64,000 nucleotides of DNA, taken from positions 12,898,501-12,962,500 of the forward strand of contig NC_065571.1 of NCBI RefSeq assembly GCF_937616625.2, read 5' to 3'. The translations under genes were made by a program, and so were the position numbers. Shown here one piece after another: positions 13,701 through 27,204 of this stretch (position 1 is the first letter of the stretch; each line of letters starts with the position of its first letter). Source of the DNA: Mercurialis annua. Its lineage: Eukaryota; Streptophyta; Magnoliopsida; Malpighiales; Euphorbiaceae. Below the pieces are notes generated by a model. The model saw only the letters and a list, made by a program, of their open reading frames with translations. It had not been told where the DNA came from and searched no databases.

Positions 13701-16700
13701 GCTGATTGTTTTCACCTTAAGTGGTTTTGTCCTGTCAAGAGGTATAACTAGCAATACAAGCTTATTGAAGAGTAATCTTTCAATTAAAACTAAAACTAAA
13801 TCGAAACCTTATTAATCCTGTTTTCTGATACTGTTTTGATGTTACAGACAAAATTAAGAAATGGTGGACATGGGCTTATTGGACATCGCCCATGATGTAT
13901 GGGCAGAATGCAGTTGTAATCAATGAGTTCCTTGGAAAGAGTTGGAGTAAGGTAAATTCTGCATATGGCTGAGCAAAAACCGAATTAGACCGTTCTTCCT
14001 AACCAAAGAGCGAAATTTATTTGGACTCGGTAAAAATGGTTAAATGGACTAGTTAGCATATCATATTTTAGCCTAACTGTATATGATTCGTACCGAAAGA
14101 ATCAAATTAGACTGAACCAAACTGAACAGAACCATGCACACCCCTAAGCCTGCATATATGTGCTTTCCTTTTTAAAGTTGGCTAATATTTGAGTTTACCT
14201 GACATCAAAGGTTCTTCCAAATTCGACGGAGCCACTCGGAGTAGAAGTTCTGAAGTCTCGTGGGATTTTCACAGAAGCATACTGGTACTGGGTTGGAGTT
14301 GGTGCATTGGTTGGATTCACACTTCTATTCAACTTCTTATATGGTCTATGTCTCACTTTCTTGAACCGTAAGTATCGTCAGCTTTATAAAATTTTAATTT
14401 CTTTAGAAGTGAGCTGATTTTTGAATTTGTGCTATTAATCTTTGCAGCAATTGACAAGCCTCGACCAGTTGTATCAGAAGACCCACCGCAGGATGATGAA
14501 CGAGGTATAGAGCGAAAGCTTATCTGTAGCATTATATTGCACCGAAACTTGTAGAGTCCTATGCTTTGACATTTTGTTTTCATTTCTGAATATACTTCTG
14601 AAACCCCGAAACTTTTATCTTTATAACATTTTCTCGTAAAAATATCGTTTTTCCGTTCTTTTTTCTGCAATTTTCCTGTTTCAGAGTTTTCATTTTGGTG
14701 CTACATAGAGTAGCTGCAAGTCATCAAGTAACATGCTTTGTATGTGCTAATTATATTTAATCTGATGCACAGGGAGTGATGAACAACTTAAAAGAAGTGA
14801 GTCCTCCAGGTCCATGACTAACAAGAAAACAGGAATGGTTCTTCCCTTCGAACCGCATTCTGTAGTTTTCAGAGAAATTACATACTCTGTTGACATGCCT
14901 CAGGTAAAAACAAAATGAGGCAAATTCCATTAGTATCCTGTTTTACAGTGATTAGTTCAGGTTTATGTTTTCATTCATTTTTTTCTTTTTGTGAATAAAC
15001 TTTGCAGGAAATGAAAAATCATGGTGTTCATGAAGATAAGCTGGTGCTATTAAAGGGTGTTTGTGGTGCTTTTAGGCCTGGTGTACTCACTGCTCTTATG
15101 GGTGTTAGTGGTGCTGGTAAAACCACTCTGATGGATGTTCTAGCCGGCAGAAAAACCGGCGGATACATTGAAGGGAACATCATGGTTTCAGGTTATCAAA
15201 AGAAGCAAGAAACATTTGCTAGAATTTCTGGATACTGTGAGCAAAATGACATTCACTCGCCCCACGTCACAGTTTACGAGTCGCTAGTCTTCTCAGCTAA
15301 GCTTCGTCTTCCGCCTGAAGTTAATGCGGATACCAGAAAGGTAGGTGTCAGTAATTCAATTGTGTTTTCGGCTTCATTTTGTTATAGTCCTGATATTCTG
15401 TTTAAAATTAACTGCAGATGTTCATTGAGGAAGTTATAGAGCTTCTGGAACTTAATCCATTGAGGCACGAATTCGTCGGATTGCCTGGCGTAAATGGCCT
15501 ATCAACTGAGCAACGCAAGCGACTAACTATTGCTGTCGAGTTAGTAGCGAACCCGTCAATAATTTTTATGGATGAGCCCACATCAGGACTAGATGCAAGA
15601 GCTGCTGCTATTGTCATGAGAACAGTTAGGAACACAGTCGATACAGGACGGACAGTTGTCTGCACAATTCATCAGCCTAGCATTGACATCTTTGAATCCT
15701 TCGACGAGGTGAGAATTTACCAGAAAATTGTTCTTTTGAATCGGAGTCATGCATTTTGACATGAATTGGCATTTGTAGCTGCTCCTGTTGAAGAGAGGAG
15801 GAGAAGAAATATACGTAGGACCACTCGGTCGACATTCTTGCCAGCTGATAGAGTACTTTGAGGTATGTAAATATTTAAAGTCTACAATTTATATAGCATA
15901 CAACTGATTCTTGTAAAAATACAGTTTCGCCTTTTTCTGCTCAACATTTCTGTTTCCGTGCAACATAGTATATAAGTTCAAGCATTTACTTGAGTCGCGA
16001 ACTAATGCACACGTTTTCAAACTGAAGGGAGTTGAAGGAGTGAGTAAGATCAATGATGGATACAATCCAGCGACTTGGATGTTGGAAGTTACCACTCCCG
16101 GACAAGAATTAGCTTTAGGTGTTGATTTTGCTGATATATACAAGAATTCAGAACTTGACAGGTACGTTTACTGAACTAAGATACAGATTTGAAAATGAAG
16201 TTCATCCAAATTTGATGAGTTAATTTTTGCATACATTTTTCAGGAGAAACAAAGTACTAATTGAGGAATTAAGCAAGCCAGTTCCTGGTTCAAGCGACCT
16301 GTATTTCCCTACTAAATACTCTCAGCCATTTCTCAATCAATGCTTGGCATGCTTATGGAAACAAAATCGGTCTTACTGGTGCAACCCGCGATATACTGCT
16401 GTTAAACTCATTTTTACAATCTTTACAGGCTTGATTCTTGGAACAATGTTCTGGGATCTCGGCATGAAAACGTAAGATATACTAGTAAACTAAGAATATG
16501 ATAGTTTAAAATCCCGATGTTGGATTCTGTCTCTCTCCCTTCTAATGCTATCCTCATTTAACTAATCGCAGGACAAACAGACAGGATCTCTTTAATGCTA
16601 TGGGTTCAATGTTCGTCGCTGTCATGTTCCTTGGATCGCAGAACGGATCGAATGTGCAGCCTGTTGTAGCTGTCGAACGGACAGTGTTTTATCGAGAAAG

Positions 16701-17652
16701 AGCTGCAGGAATGTACTCGGCCATGGCATATGCATTTGCACAAGTACTACTCTTTACTTATCACACAAGCACATACTTGCATATAAAATCCTATGTTGCA
16801 ATAAAATTTGTCTGAGTCCTACATTTCATCATTTCAAATTCATTTCTCAAAACGCTTCTGTAACACGAAAACTTTATATTTATAACTTATCTTTAGCATT
16901 TGTTCATTACCTAGTTACCGTTTTCGTTCAAACATAAATTAAACTGTGTTGATTTCTTCACTTGAAAATCTGATGTTTTTTTGGTTTCAGGCTGGCATTG
17001 AGATTCCATATGTTTTTGTTCAAGCTATATTTTATGGTGTGATAGCATATGCAATGATGGGCTTTGAATGGTCAGCAAATAAATTCTTTTGGTACATGTT
17101 CTTCACATACTTCACATTCCTGTTCTTCACCTTCTACGGAATGATGGTTATGGCGTTATCACCGAACCAGCACGTTGCTGCCATCATTTCAGCTGCAATC
17201 TACGGAATGTGGAATCTTTTCTCAGGGTTCATAATCCCTCAGCCTGTAAGTTCTTTGATCAAATGCAGACAATATCTTCCATTAATACTAGGAAGTCTGT
17301 TGCCACTGGCGGAACTAGAAATTTTACACGCCGTTCGGCTACTTTTATTTATCAAAAAAGTATCAATTACATCATTTTTTTTTTGTTATGACAGAGGATG
17401 CCTGTGTGGTGGAGATGGTTCTATTGGATATGTCCAGTAGCTTGGAGCTTAAATGGATTGGTTACATCACAGTATGGAGATTTAAAGACAAAACTTGATA
17501 CAGGAGAAACTGTGGAGTCTTTTGTCAGAAATTATTTCGGATTCAAGCATGAACTTCTCGGAGCAGTTGCGGTTATTGTTCTTGGTTTTGTACTTCTTTA
17601 TGCATTTATTTTTGCTGTTTCCATTAAGATATTTAATTTCCAGAAGAGATAG
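7749..17652 (+). CDS. Full-size ABCG (PDR) transporter, ABCG40/PDR1-like
   Basis: A plasma-membrane pleiotropic-drug-resistance ABC transporter with reverse (NBD-TMD)2 layout. Exons: 7749-8077, 8172-8292, 9370-9458, 9550-9794, 10023-10099, 10886-10939, 11104-11194, 11257-11558, 11828-12109, 13011-13327, 13581-13741, 13848-13951, 14211-14367, 14448-14504, 14773-14903, 15008-15340, 15418-15708, 15779-15862, 16028-16161, 16244-16471, 16572-16743, 16991-17245, 17395-17652; 4272 nt, 1423 aa, no internal stop. NBD1: Walker [10 protein letters not shown] (~186), signature ISGGQKKR (~325), Walker B ALFMDE (~345). NBD2: Walker [10 protein letters not shown] (871-879), degenerate signature LSTEQRKR (978-985), Walker B IIFMDE (998-1003) and H-loop CTIHQPS. 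The LLQPAPE in place of an H-loop in NBD1 and the SFNFQKR-like C-terminus (IFNFQKR here) are normal for PDRs. Length and sequence fit the cluster containing Arabidopsis ABCG40/PDR12, whose members move abscisic acid or defence terpenoids. The substrate here is unknown. Confidence 0.95.
8960..9215. mobile_element. Foldback MITE in ABCG intron 2
   Basis: Inverted arms at 9033-9062 and 9101-9130 (about 30 bp, few mismatches; shared core atgtccttcatatttg) sit inside a larger imperfect palindrome. Outer limits are approximate and no target duplication was resolved. Confidence 0.5.
10339..10842 (+). mobile_element. 504-bp Mutator-type MITE in ABCG intron 5
   Basis: Termini are GGCCTAAT and ATTAGGCC. 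It is flanked by a perfect 9-bp direct repeat ataattata (10330-10338 and 10843-10851), the target-duplication length typical of Mutator-like elements. No coding capacity. A second copy of exactly the same length lies in opposite orientation at 57024-57527. Read by eye the two are roughly 97% identical with no length change, so both are fairly young and probably moved in trans. Confidence 0.88.
12550..12962. repeat. Dispersed repeat (gagctcga-rich) in ABCG intron 9
   Basis: A stretch rich in cgag/gctcg words within intron 9. It ends near tagtttacacctttag, resembling the common plant hAT-type MITE that ends in aaaggtgtaaac when read in reverse. A shorter imperfect inverted repeat lies at about 12150-12370. 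No target duplication was resolved. Confidence 0.4.
13410..13532. mobile_element. Small MITE (gtgtgcaaaa / tgcacacccct family) in ABCG intron 10
   Basis: Starts agtgtgcaaaaactgaat and ends ggaatgcacacccct, with the interior rich in cggtt/aaccg words. Members of the same family appear at about 13968-14145, 39561-39740 and 61485-61742. All lie in introns. Confidence 0.5.
13968..14145. mobile_element. Small MITE (same family as 13410-13532) in ABCG intron 12
   Basis: Begins around gagcaaaaaccgaatt and ends gaaccatgcacacccct. The ends are inverted copies of each other with mismatches. Limits are approximate. Confidence 0.45.
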
Positions 17653-18973
17653 ATTGACATTCTTATTGATTTTGAGAGTAAGTACATTTTTAATAGTTTA
17701 GTTTGTTCATTTGCAATGCATACTAAATGTTTATTCATATATTTATACTAGTTCAAACACCCTCGCATTGCTTCGGAATGAACAAACACACAAATTGATG
17801 TCTTTTTTTCAAAATAAAAAAAATAAAAGAAATTATATTAATTATTAACTACAACCAATATACAACTAACTTTTTTTTAAAAAAAACATACATATCAGAT
17901 TCTTTTATTAAAACATTGTTTTAAAAATAAGCAGAAATATAATAACCGATTAAAAAGGCATGACTATTTATTATTAGTAATAATAAGAATTTATTAAAAT
18001 ATATGACATCTAGTCTATTTTTAATATAATAAAAAAATTGTGGTAATTTCCTACAATAAACTATTCGCTAACTTATTTACAACTTTACCTACCGGTTTTT
18101 GACTTTTCTTTTCTGATTTTTTTTATTTACGAAAAATACTTTTTTCTTTTTTCTAATTTCACAAATATCTTTTTTCACTTTTTAATAATTTATTCTCTTT
18201 TTTTATAGATTTAAATTTCTGATATTTTTTATTTCGGAATTTTTTTTTCCAGAAAATACTTTTTTTTGTCGGAAAATTTATATACTTTATTTTATACGGA
18301 GTGTTTTCGCCCTACTTGACTTTTTAAAATTCTGACTCCAACCCTACCCGTATTGTGTCAGTACCTCATAGGTTCACATCGGTTTTGAATTACTTTTGTC
18401 CCTTAATCGATTTAATGTATTTGTATAATTTAATCTGACATGGTTGGCTAATAATCACCCATGGCTCCTGACTTTTGGGTCTGTAATCACTAAACCCCCT
18501 GATGTTTAAAAACGATCACTAAACCCTCTGATATTTGTGGCGGTGCTCGCTAAACTTGCCTCAAACCAAGTGAGATTTAAGCAAGTACAACTTATTTGAA
18601 TTTTAATAAGAAAGTGAATTCTCTTTAATTAGGGAGTTGGACTTATAACTTTCCGAAATATAATATATTTAAATTTAATCAAACAAGAAAAATTTACAGT
18701 TTCTCGAAAAATAAATTTTTTATAACTTCTTTATCTTCATCCAAACCAGATTAAAATGTTTTTATTAATTGGTCGTATTTTCTTGCAATTATTGCAAAGT
18801 AGATATTAGATAAAGACTTTGTGTAGAAAGGGGAGTAAAAGTTAAACAACTAGGCCTACCTAGTTCACCATATAGAATTATAAACTATCTACTAAATATG
18901 TGACGCGTGGTATTATTAAATAAAATTAACCTATAAATAAATTTTATATTAATTGATAATATTATAATTAGAA
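17653..18973. other. ABCG 3' flank with repeat fragments
   Basis: Holds the ABCG 3' UTR, then AT-rich DNA. The segment 18030-18262 resembles 43700-43870 (shared words acgaaaaatact, cactttttaataattt). The segment 18278-18560 is a diverged copy of 34675-34945 and includes the left arm of the foldback element described there. No gene seen. Confidence 0.5.
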
Positions 18974-19346
18974 GGATTAATTTCATAAAAAATCACGACC
19001 TTTACATGAAATTTCATTTTAATCACGATTTTTAAAAGTTGTCATCTAAAACCATGACCTTTCATTTTTTTTTTTTTTAAAAATCTATCATTTTAGTGTA
19101 TTTTTTTTGACTAAATTCTTCATCAAATCATTAACTAACCCAAATTATAAATCGACACCAAATATTATTATCTTTCGGCTAGCGTATATAGAATTAGTAA
19201 TTTTTTTTAGAAAAAATACATTAAATTTTACTTTGGTGATAGATTTGAAACAAAATAAAAGGTCGTGCCTTTAAATGCCAACTTTAAAATATTGTGATTA
19301 AAATAAAACTTCGTGTAAAAATTGTAATTTTTTATGAAATTAACCC
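18974..19346. mobile_element. 373-bp Mutator-type MITE
   Basis: Termini ggattaatttcat and atgaaattaaccc are inverted repeats that continue inward (aaatcacgacctttaca near the left end). Flanking 9-mers taattagaa (18965-18973) and taattaaaa (19347-19355) match at 8 of 9 positions, as expected for an ageing Mutator-type target duplication. Related copies lie at about 20838-21161 and 22482-22779. Confidence 0.7.
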
Positions 19347-20837
19347 TAATTAAAATTGAATGCTATTTATCTATGGGTTATGATATTCAATAAATTGGAA
19401 CCAAAATTGATTAATGGAGCCAGTAAATTTGGTCTATTTTGATTTAAATTATTAAATTTTCAGTTTTTATAATACTAATTTGGTTTAATTATATATCATA
19501 TTTTAATAAAATGTTTGTTTGATTTTGAAAATAACTAAAAAAAATTGATTCGGTTTGGACCGAAAGCACACCCTAGGATCATGGGATTCATATTGAAAGA
19601 AACTGTGACCCTAAAGTAACTGTAAGCTTTATTCCCGATCGCTCACAATTTCTAAAAATAATGAAGAAGGATTTATAGTAAAACCATGATTAGAAAGAGA
19701 TTAAGTTATCGAAAACTAAAATAAATTATTTAGTTTGGGATGAAAAATAAATGCTGGTTCGCCAATAATTAATAGGGTGGTTTTATTTTGACAAAACCCA
19801 TTCGGAAGCTCCTCTATTTACTAGTTTTGTTCGAGAAGCCCCCTATTCCAAAATTGTTTACGTTTGGGTCCCTGCATTTGACAAATTCTGATTTTCAAGT
19901 CTTTCTGAAGGATTAGAGGAATAAAAAAAGTTTTAAGTATAGAGACTGGAAAAAATTAAAAAAGAATTTGAAAATCAAAAATTATACAAGTAGAGGAACC
20001 AGAAAAATAAAAAAATAGTACAAAAATTTTATAAATAAAAATAATATAGTGCAAGGGTCTGTAGATGTTTAACCTTTCATTTTCTCTAGTTGAAAAGTAA
20101 ATGCTAACAAATGCATGTGTAATGGGTCTTATGACAAGAAATCCCATTAAACTTTTGTCCAAAAGAAGACCAAGATTGATCGATTCTCTTCCAACATATA
20201 GGCCAAATAAGTTTTTTTGCCATCACATCGCACCATAATTTGGGCCATATTGTACTCAATACCAAATGCAATTCGGAAAGTGAACCACTTAATGAATTAT
20301 AGGTTTTTGTTTCAAATATATTTTTGTATTAAGATAGAAAAGATCCCAAAATAGGGTTTACAAAAAGAGAGCTCAATAGCTTGTACAAGAAGTAAAAGTG
20401 GTATTACCATTCAAGTTAAGAAATTATTATGTTAAGAAGTTATAGAATTTTTTATTATTTATATTAATATACAATTTATATGTTAAGAAATTATTATGAG
20501 ATTATATTGCATTTGAAATAAAAATTACTATAAAAAGAAACCGTATACTTCAACTATTCTAATTCATTCCTTAAATTAAAAACTATTCTGCTTCCTATTT
20601 AGACTTTCCTAATGCATATGAAAAATTACAAGTCATCCGCGGAGACTGGAATAAAGTGTTTTAATTTTTTGATTTCAAAGGGAGCAATTAAGAAATATGA
20701 AAGAGTTTTGTGTCTATGGAGACCAGACTCGATACATATTAGTCAAGACAAGAGTTCTAAATTTCAAGTGATATTTATGACAAAAAAAAAAAATTAAAGT
20801 CGTGATATCTAGTATCTTTTTATTATAATAAAAATAA
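19347..20837. other. Intergenic AT-rich DNA, no gene
   Basis: No recognisable coding or structural feature. A short cggtttggaccgaaagcacaccc fragment at about 19550-19575 is the end of the gtgtgcaaaa MITE family, split here across low-complexity sequence. The remaining open frames are short and low-complexity. Confidence 0.4.
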
Positions 20838-21161
20838 GGTTTAATTACATATAAAATCACCATCTTTACACGAATTCTCAAAAATAACACGATCTTTAAA
20901 ACGTGTCAATTCAGGGCATCACTTTTCATTTCTTTTCAAAAACAACATAAGCACATTTTTAGATAAATTTTTGCTGACATGAACACCCGATGGAAGTGTC
21001 ATGTGTCATGCCACGTCAGCAAAAACGCCAATAAAAATGTGCCCGTATTATTTTTGAAAAGAAATAAAAGGTGGTGCCATGAATTGCCACGTTTTAAAGG
21101 TCGTGTCATTTTTACAATTTCGTATAAAAGTAGTGATTTCATATGTAATTAACTCGAAAAA
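20838..21161. mobile_element. MITE, same family as 18974-19346
   Basis: Starts ggtttaattacatataaaa, and its right part holds the inverted counterpart (agtgatttcatatgtaatta). The 9-mer taaaaataa flanks both sides (20829-20837 and 21162-21170), but the right terminus is irregular and the flank is AT-rich, so the limits are provisional. Confidence 0.5.
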
Positions 21162-21779
21162 TAAAAATAATCAAAAATATATTTTTATTACTAAAATATT
21201 CAAAACAAGTTGAGAGTGAATAAATTTAGGAACAAATGATGGGGAAACTTGAATCGGCCGGGTACCTTGATAATGCATAGATGTTTTTGGTTTGGTTGTC
21301 ATGCATATAAAAATTGTTATAAGCAAAATGGGTGCAAGGATGTCTGCCCACCCTCCTTTGAATGATTCTCTTGTCTTTTTCTAGTTCCATGCATGCTTCT
21401 CGTCATCTCATTTCTGCTCATATTCGATGAGCCCATTCAACCACTTCTTTCTATTCATGTTTAACTTTTTTTTTTTGTGAGGAATAAAATATAAGTAAAA
21501 GCCACAAAAAGGTGACAAAAACCTTTACTCCAAGCTTTCGCATAAGAAGTGACATGCTCTAGGCGGCACATTAAAAGCTACGATTAAGAGCAAAGGCTAA
21601 AACATCAAAGTCTAGAAAATTTTAAATATGACAGTTTTTTTCTATATATTTTTCTTAAAGTTAAAAATTTGAAATGTTTTTATTTTTCAGATTTAAAACA
21701 TCAAATAAACACTAATAACATATATATTTTTATTATTTTATCTTTATATACAGTATTATTATTATTTTTGTCAAAGATA

Positions 21780-22000
21780 GCCTACTCTAATTGTTAGCGG
21801 GATTAGCGGGGGTTAATGTTAGACATTTTTTAAAGATTTAAGGTCTGAAAAACTACCGACCTTTCAAATTTTTTCAATTGCACCCTCACCTTATAATTTC
21901 TTCAAAAGCACCCTATTTCGTATTTTTAACTTTCAATAGCACCCCGACTTTGTAAAACAGTCGAACCCTCAACCTCATACACATATTATTAGAGTTTGGC
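21780..22000. repeat. MITE fragment (ctgaaaaactaccgacctt family)
   Basis: The words ggtctgaaaaactaccgacc, caattgcaccctcacctt and gcaccctatttcg recall one arm of the foldback at 31709-31926. Only one arm is evident here. The rest of 21162-22480 is AT-rich with no gene seen. Confidence 0.4.
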
Positions 22001-22481
22001 CAACTGGGCCAAACCTTCAAGTGTCAATATTATATTTTTATAACAAAAATTATACTAATGAAAGTTAAATTAAGTAAAAATATAGATTATACTTTTTTTA
22101 CTCTAACCGATTTTGAGATGAAAATTAGACAATCTTTGGTCTCTTGATCAAAATATCATCTCCTCTTTATCCAATTGTATATATTTATTTAAATGAACTG
22201 ACTTTGTGTGTTTGTAATGGTCGCTTTTGTGTTATAGGTGTGTTTTTGAATTTCATTAAAATTTTATTATTCTAGACGATCATCTATATTGATTCTTGAT
22301 GAATCTAGCTAGTTGTTTTACTATATTTCTTAAGTCGTTTAAATTTTTGTGATCATTAAAAATTGTTTGTTGCATATGGATGTTGGTTTTACCAATTTTT
22401 GCAATAGCCCAGATTCGCAAGTTGCGAGTTCTTTTGAAGAAGTGAGGCTGTTTTAATCACATAGTTTATCATAATTTTTTG

Positions 22482-22779
22482 AGTTAATTACTTAAAAAAT
22501 CATGACCTTTACATAAAATTTCAATTTAATCACGATTTTTAAAAGTTGTCATATAAAACTTTTTTTATCAAATTTTTTGCCAAATTATATTCCAGTGTAT
22601 TTTTGCTAACGCGGCCCCCAGAATCTGGCAGATTTAAAAATAATAAAAGATAAAAATACACCGAAAAATAATCAGTTATAGATTTGAAAAATATGAAAGT
22701 TCATAGTTTTATATAGCAACTTTTAAAAGTCGTGAATAAAATTTTATGTAAAGTTCGTGATTTTTTATGAAATTAAACC
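22482..22779. mobile_element. MITE, same family as 18974-19346
   Basis: The left part (gttaattacttaaaaaatca, gacctttacataaaat) is the inverted counterpart of the right part (tcgtgattttttatgaaatt, aaacct). No clear target duplication. Confidence 0.55.
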
Positions 22780-22970
22780 TAATTTCTTTTCAGAATGTTC
22801 AATAAATTTGTATATGTTTCCAACCTAAGCATCTTGTCATATAATATAATTATCATTCTTACATTGTAAATGTTACCGGATTGAAGAAATAATAATTTAT
22901 GAATGATATTTTCAATATTTTTAGATGACTATATTTTTAAATGTATTAAACCAAAAGTCTTTATCACATA

Positions 22971-23103
22971 CAACCGTTGCGCCATATTATTTTTATAATA
23001 AGGCAATGAGCATTTGTGATAAAAAAAATTATTATTTATTTTTTTATTATTTAATTTTCCACATGATTAATACACAATTGATTTGTTTCACGAATAACAT
23101 GGT
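22971..23103. mobile_element. MITE (caaccgttgcgcca family), one end lost
   Basis: Reads as the reverse complement of the element at 25078-25228, including caaccgttgcgcca and the shared interior words caatgagcatttg and ttttccacatgattaa. Its right terminal repeat is missing after acatgg. Confidence 0.55.
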
Positions 23104-25077
23104 ATAATGCGTATCCTAATAATTTGTGATCAAAATAGCATTTGTGATAAAAAAAAAAATATTCATTGAACCAATAACAAGTTTAGTCTAACAGTTAAAT
23201 CTTTTTAATGCGTATCCTAATAAACTAGTCGTAAGCCCGTGCATTTGCACGGAACAATTAGTATTAATATTTTAAAAATTTATTCATATAAAATGACTTA
23301 AATTTAGTATTTTATAACTTATAAAATAATACATAAATATTTTATTCAATTTTAAAAAAGCTAATGACAATTTCTTAGTAATCATAATTTTTTAAAAAGA
23401 AAATAAACATATTTTCTAAATTTAAATTTAAAAAAAATACTTATTTAGTATTATTCAAATTGGAAACTAATTTTTTTTTAAGAAAATGGAAACTAATTAG
23501 AATTATATATTAATCACAACTTTAAAAAATTAAATAAGTGTTTTATTTAAATTGATAACTCATGAAAATGCTCGTTTGATCCTCTCAATTACATAAGCAT
23601 ATAGATATAGATACATAAATAAATTTACTTTACTATTATGATATGTTTTATAAATAAATAGTATATACTTACATTTAATTATAAAAAGTAATTAATGTAA
23701 AAGAAATTAAACAATGATAAGTTTTGCTATCTAAAAATTCATATTCATTAGAAACATTCAAGACAAAATAAATGACTCATAGTAGAAATTTTAGTCCCTA
23801 AAGATAAAAACTATTGGGTGATCATTAAAAAGTTAATAAATGAAAATAAATATATTTAAAATTGATATCTATTAATTTGATCAATTTTTTTAAAAAAAAG
23901 TTTAACCACTTAATCGAATCAAAATATTTTATCAATCGATTCAAATTAACCAAAACCTTTGAGCCATCTTCACGACATTATTTGTTTTGTTGCTTATACT
24001 ATATGTTGATTGTGATGAACCTGGTATATTAAAAAGCTATCACATTCAGACACAATAATTGTGTAGTATACCTATATTATATTATGTGTCTAATTAATAT
24101 GCTTTAAGTAATTATACCATTCTAATAATAATTATTGTGTGTGCATAATCTTATAGTGATTTTTATACATGATCTGCATTTATGTGGAGAAAATAAGGAT
24201 TATAATAGAATTAAAAAAAGATTATAAAACTATATAATTTTATAGTTTGAACTTTGAACAATTACATATTTTATCAAACTCTTCCTTATTCAACTAACTT
24301 TTATTTAAATTATAATCCTACTGAAATTAAACTTTTATTAATTATTTATTATTTAAAAAATACTTAAATAAATTGATCTTTTATAATAATAATTATCTAT
24401 TAATAATAACTTTATTAAATTAAAAATTATTTTTCTAAATTTAAAACTCATGAAAATACTCTTTAAATCTGCCATATATAAATTACCAAATTCATATATC
24501 ATATATATCTATGATTATCTAGTAACAACAACCTAAACAAATTAATATTTTATCTAAGTTGAGAATTCATAAAAATTCCAAGCAGTTAAACTTCCTTATA
24601 AATAGGTCTATTCAATTGCATCGTAAGTGTTACAAATATCAAATATCGTATAATATTTTTATTTGATTTTACAGGGAGGTTACAATGTCAAAATTGATTA
24701 ACAAAATGAAACTCTTTAATTTGATTTAATTAAATTTGAAATTATAAAAAACTGTTGTTTAGTTTGATTTTATTGGTAAAAAAATTAATTTATTTTAAAT
24801 TTAGAACAAAAAAATCAAATTCATTAATTTTAAAAGTTAATTCAATTCCCAACTAATTAAGTTTATTGGATGTTACTCGTCATTCACTCATCTCCATTAT
24901 CGATGAATTTTCAAGTCTTTATTATGATACTAACACTGATGAAACCATTCTAAAAGGTACTTATTCTGGCAAAATAGTCAAGGGTAATTTTTGTGCATCT
25001 GCATGTCGATGATATCAAAAATATATTTTAATGATCTTTCTTATTTGTAGATATGAGTTTGGAAAAATTATTGCACA

Positions 25078-25228
25078 CAACCGTTGCGCCATGTCATTCG
25101 TGCAACAAACCAATTATGCGTTAATCATGTGGAAAATTGAATGATAAAAAAAATAAGTAATAATTAAAAAATTCCCTATCGCAAATGCTCATTGGCTTGA
25201 TGTAAAAATAACGTGGCGCAACGGTTGC
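25078..25228. mobile_element. About 150-bp MITE (caaccgttgcgcca family)
   Basis: Terminal inverted repeats caaccgttgcgccatgtcat and (reverse complement of the right end) caaccgttgcgccacgttat. A truncated inverted relative lies at 22971-23103. Nested inside the composite Helitron region. Confidence 0.65.
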
Positions 25229-27204
25229 ATGGGATAAACACTCATGAGTTTGTGTTCATCTAAATGGCGTCATTAGTTATTGGTTTGTGAACTTCACTTA
25301 TGCTTCTGGCAAGAACAAATCAATTCACTTAAAGAAAGGTTCTTTTTCATTAGTTTAGTCATATTTTGAGTATCGGTAAATAAAACGTGTGATAAAATAA
25401 TAGTACCTGGTACATTTTAACCAATGAAATGGATCCAATTCCCAAAGAGTGAAGCTGCCTCTAGGGAAGCAACTGAAAATAGAATTGCACAGTAGAGCAT
25501 AATAACAATTCATATGACAAATGTTCACCATACAAACAATTCATATGGCAGTTGATTTTTAATTAAAAAAAATCACACAGATATGGTGCACAAGCTCAAG
25601 TTGTATAATTATATTAGCTTACAATAAGTAGAAGTTCTCGTCGTGGTTTTATGAATAATTGATGTCGATGCACAGTTTATAATAAAACAACATAATTGTT
25701 ATACAATGATATTCAATAGTTTATTGAAAAACAAATACTGCAAAACATAGTTATCTTAAACTGAAGAGGATAAACTTTATAGAAATATTAGCTTTAAAGA
25801 TAGATATTACGTTAAAAATCATTAAAAATAATAAAATAAAATTAAGTATTTTAAAAAAATGGAAACTCTAAGCATCCATTGGTTCTTTCAATTATATAAG
25901 TATAAATAATAAATTTATTAAAAAAAAATGTGAAAAAAATTATAATAGATAGACTAATAAAATAAAAATTTATTTTAATGTTAATAATAGATTATTTAAA
26001 AATGCTGAGGTTCTTCAATATTGATACTCTTTTAATAGTAATAATTTTTATATTAGGTAAAAATCAAATAAAATATAATGTTAAAATAATAAAAATTAAT
26101 CAAATATTTTTATAACATGTGAGTTTGTCAAAATTCTAGATTAATTTTATTTTTAAAAAAAATAATATTCAATAAATAAATAATTTGTAAAAATTAGAAA
26201 TTTTTATAAATTAATATATACTGAACACTATAAAGTGTAGAGGAGTTATACTTTCTTAATTGTTTCAATTGGAGATAAACTTGTTTCAATTAATTTGAAG
26301 GTATTTCTTATTTATTTCAATGAGTGATCATAAGAAGGTAAAAATTAGTTTTGCACCAAAACACAACTCTTCAGTATTTCAGAGTCAAAACCCATAAATG
26401 AAAAGTAATAAATATATATGAAAAGATTATATCATACCTTCAAATCTAAGCTATAAGCACTTTCCACTTTTCCCGTAACATACCACCTGATGATAAAAGT
26501 AAGCAAATTTTAGATTGCAATAATCAGGATACAGTGAGTAAAATATCCGAGAACTCAACAAAAGAATAAAACAAACTGTTTGAGTATTTAACTAACTAAA
26601 AGAAAACAATTGCCGTGATAACAAAAATTAATGAGCAAAAGTAAAATCCTAGAAATAACAATGCTTGAAATTATAACGTGAAAAGGAGAATGGATATTAT
26701 GGTGGTATTTATATTGATATATTGGGTAGTTCATTTAGATTAGGTTGCTAAATGTCATGATAAACTCTAATTAAACTAAGTATTTTATAAAAAGTGGGAA
26801 CTGATGTGATTATCTATTAACATTGAATTTTAAAAATTAAATAAAAATGAAGTAGTTTATAAAAATTGGAGACTATGAGAATTCTCTATTTTATGAGAAT
26901 CAATGAGAGGCCTCCGTTGATCCTTTCAATTATATAAGTATATAGATAGATATAGACCCTACCCAGCAATTTTAAAATATTAATTACTTTAATATTGTTC
27001 AATTAATGAAGGTTTCTCATCATACACACGTATCCTTATTAATCTGCTGCTAAAGAAAATTAACTAAAAGGTGCATGCTCCTTTAGTAAGGAAGGAAAAT
27101 TAACTAACAACTACATGTTCTCTAGCAAGGAACATAGATTTACATTAGATGATAGCACAATTAATACAAATAGTATATACATTAGTAGGCACGTATTCCA
27201 TAAA

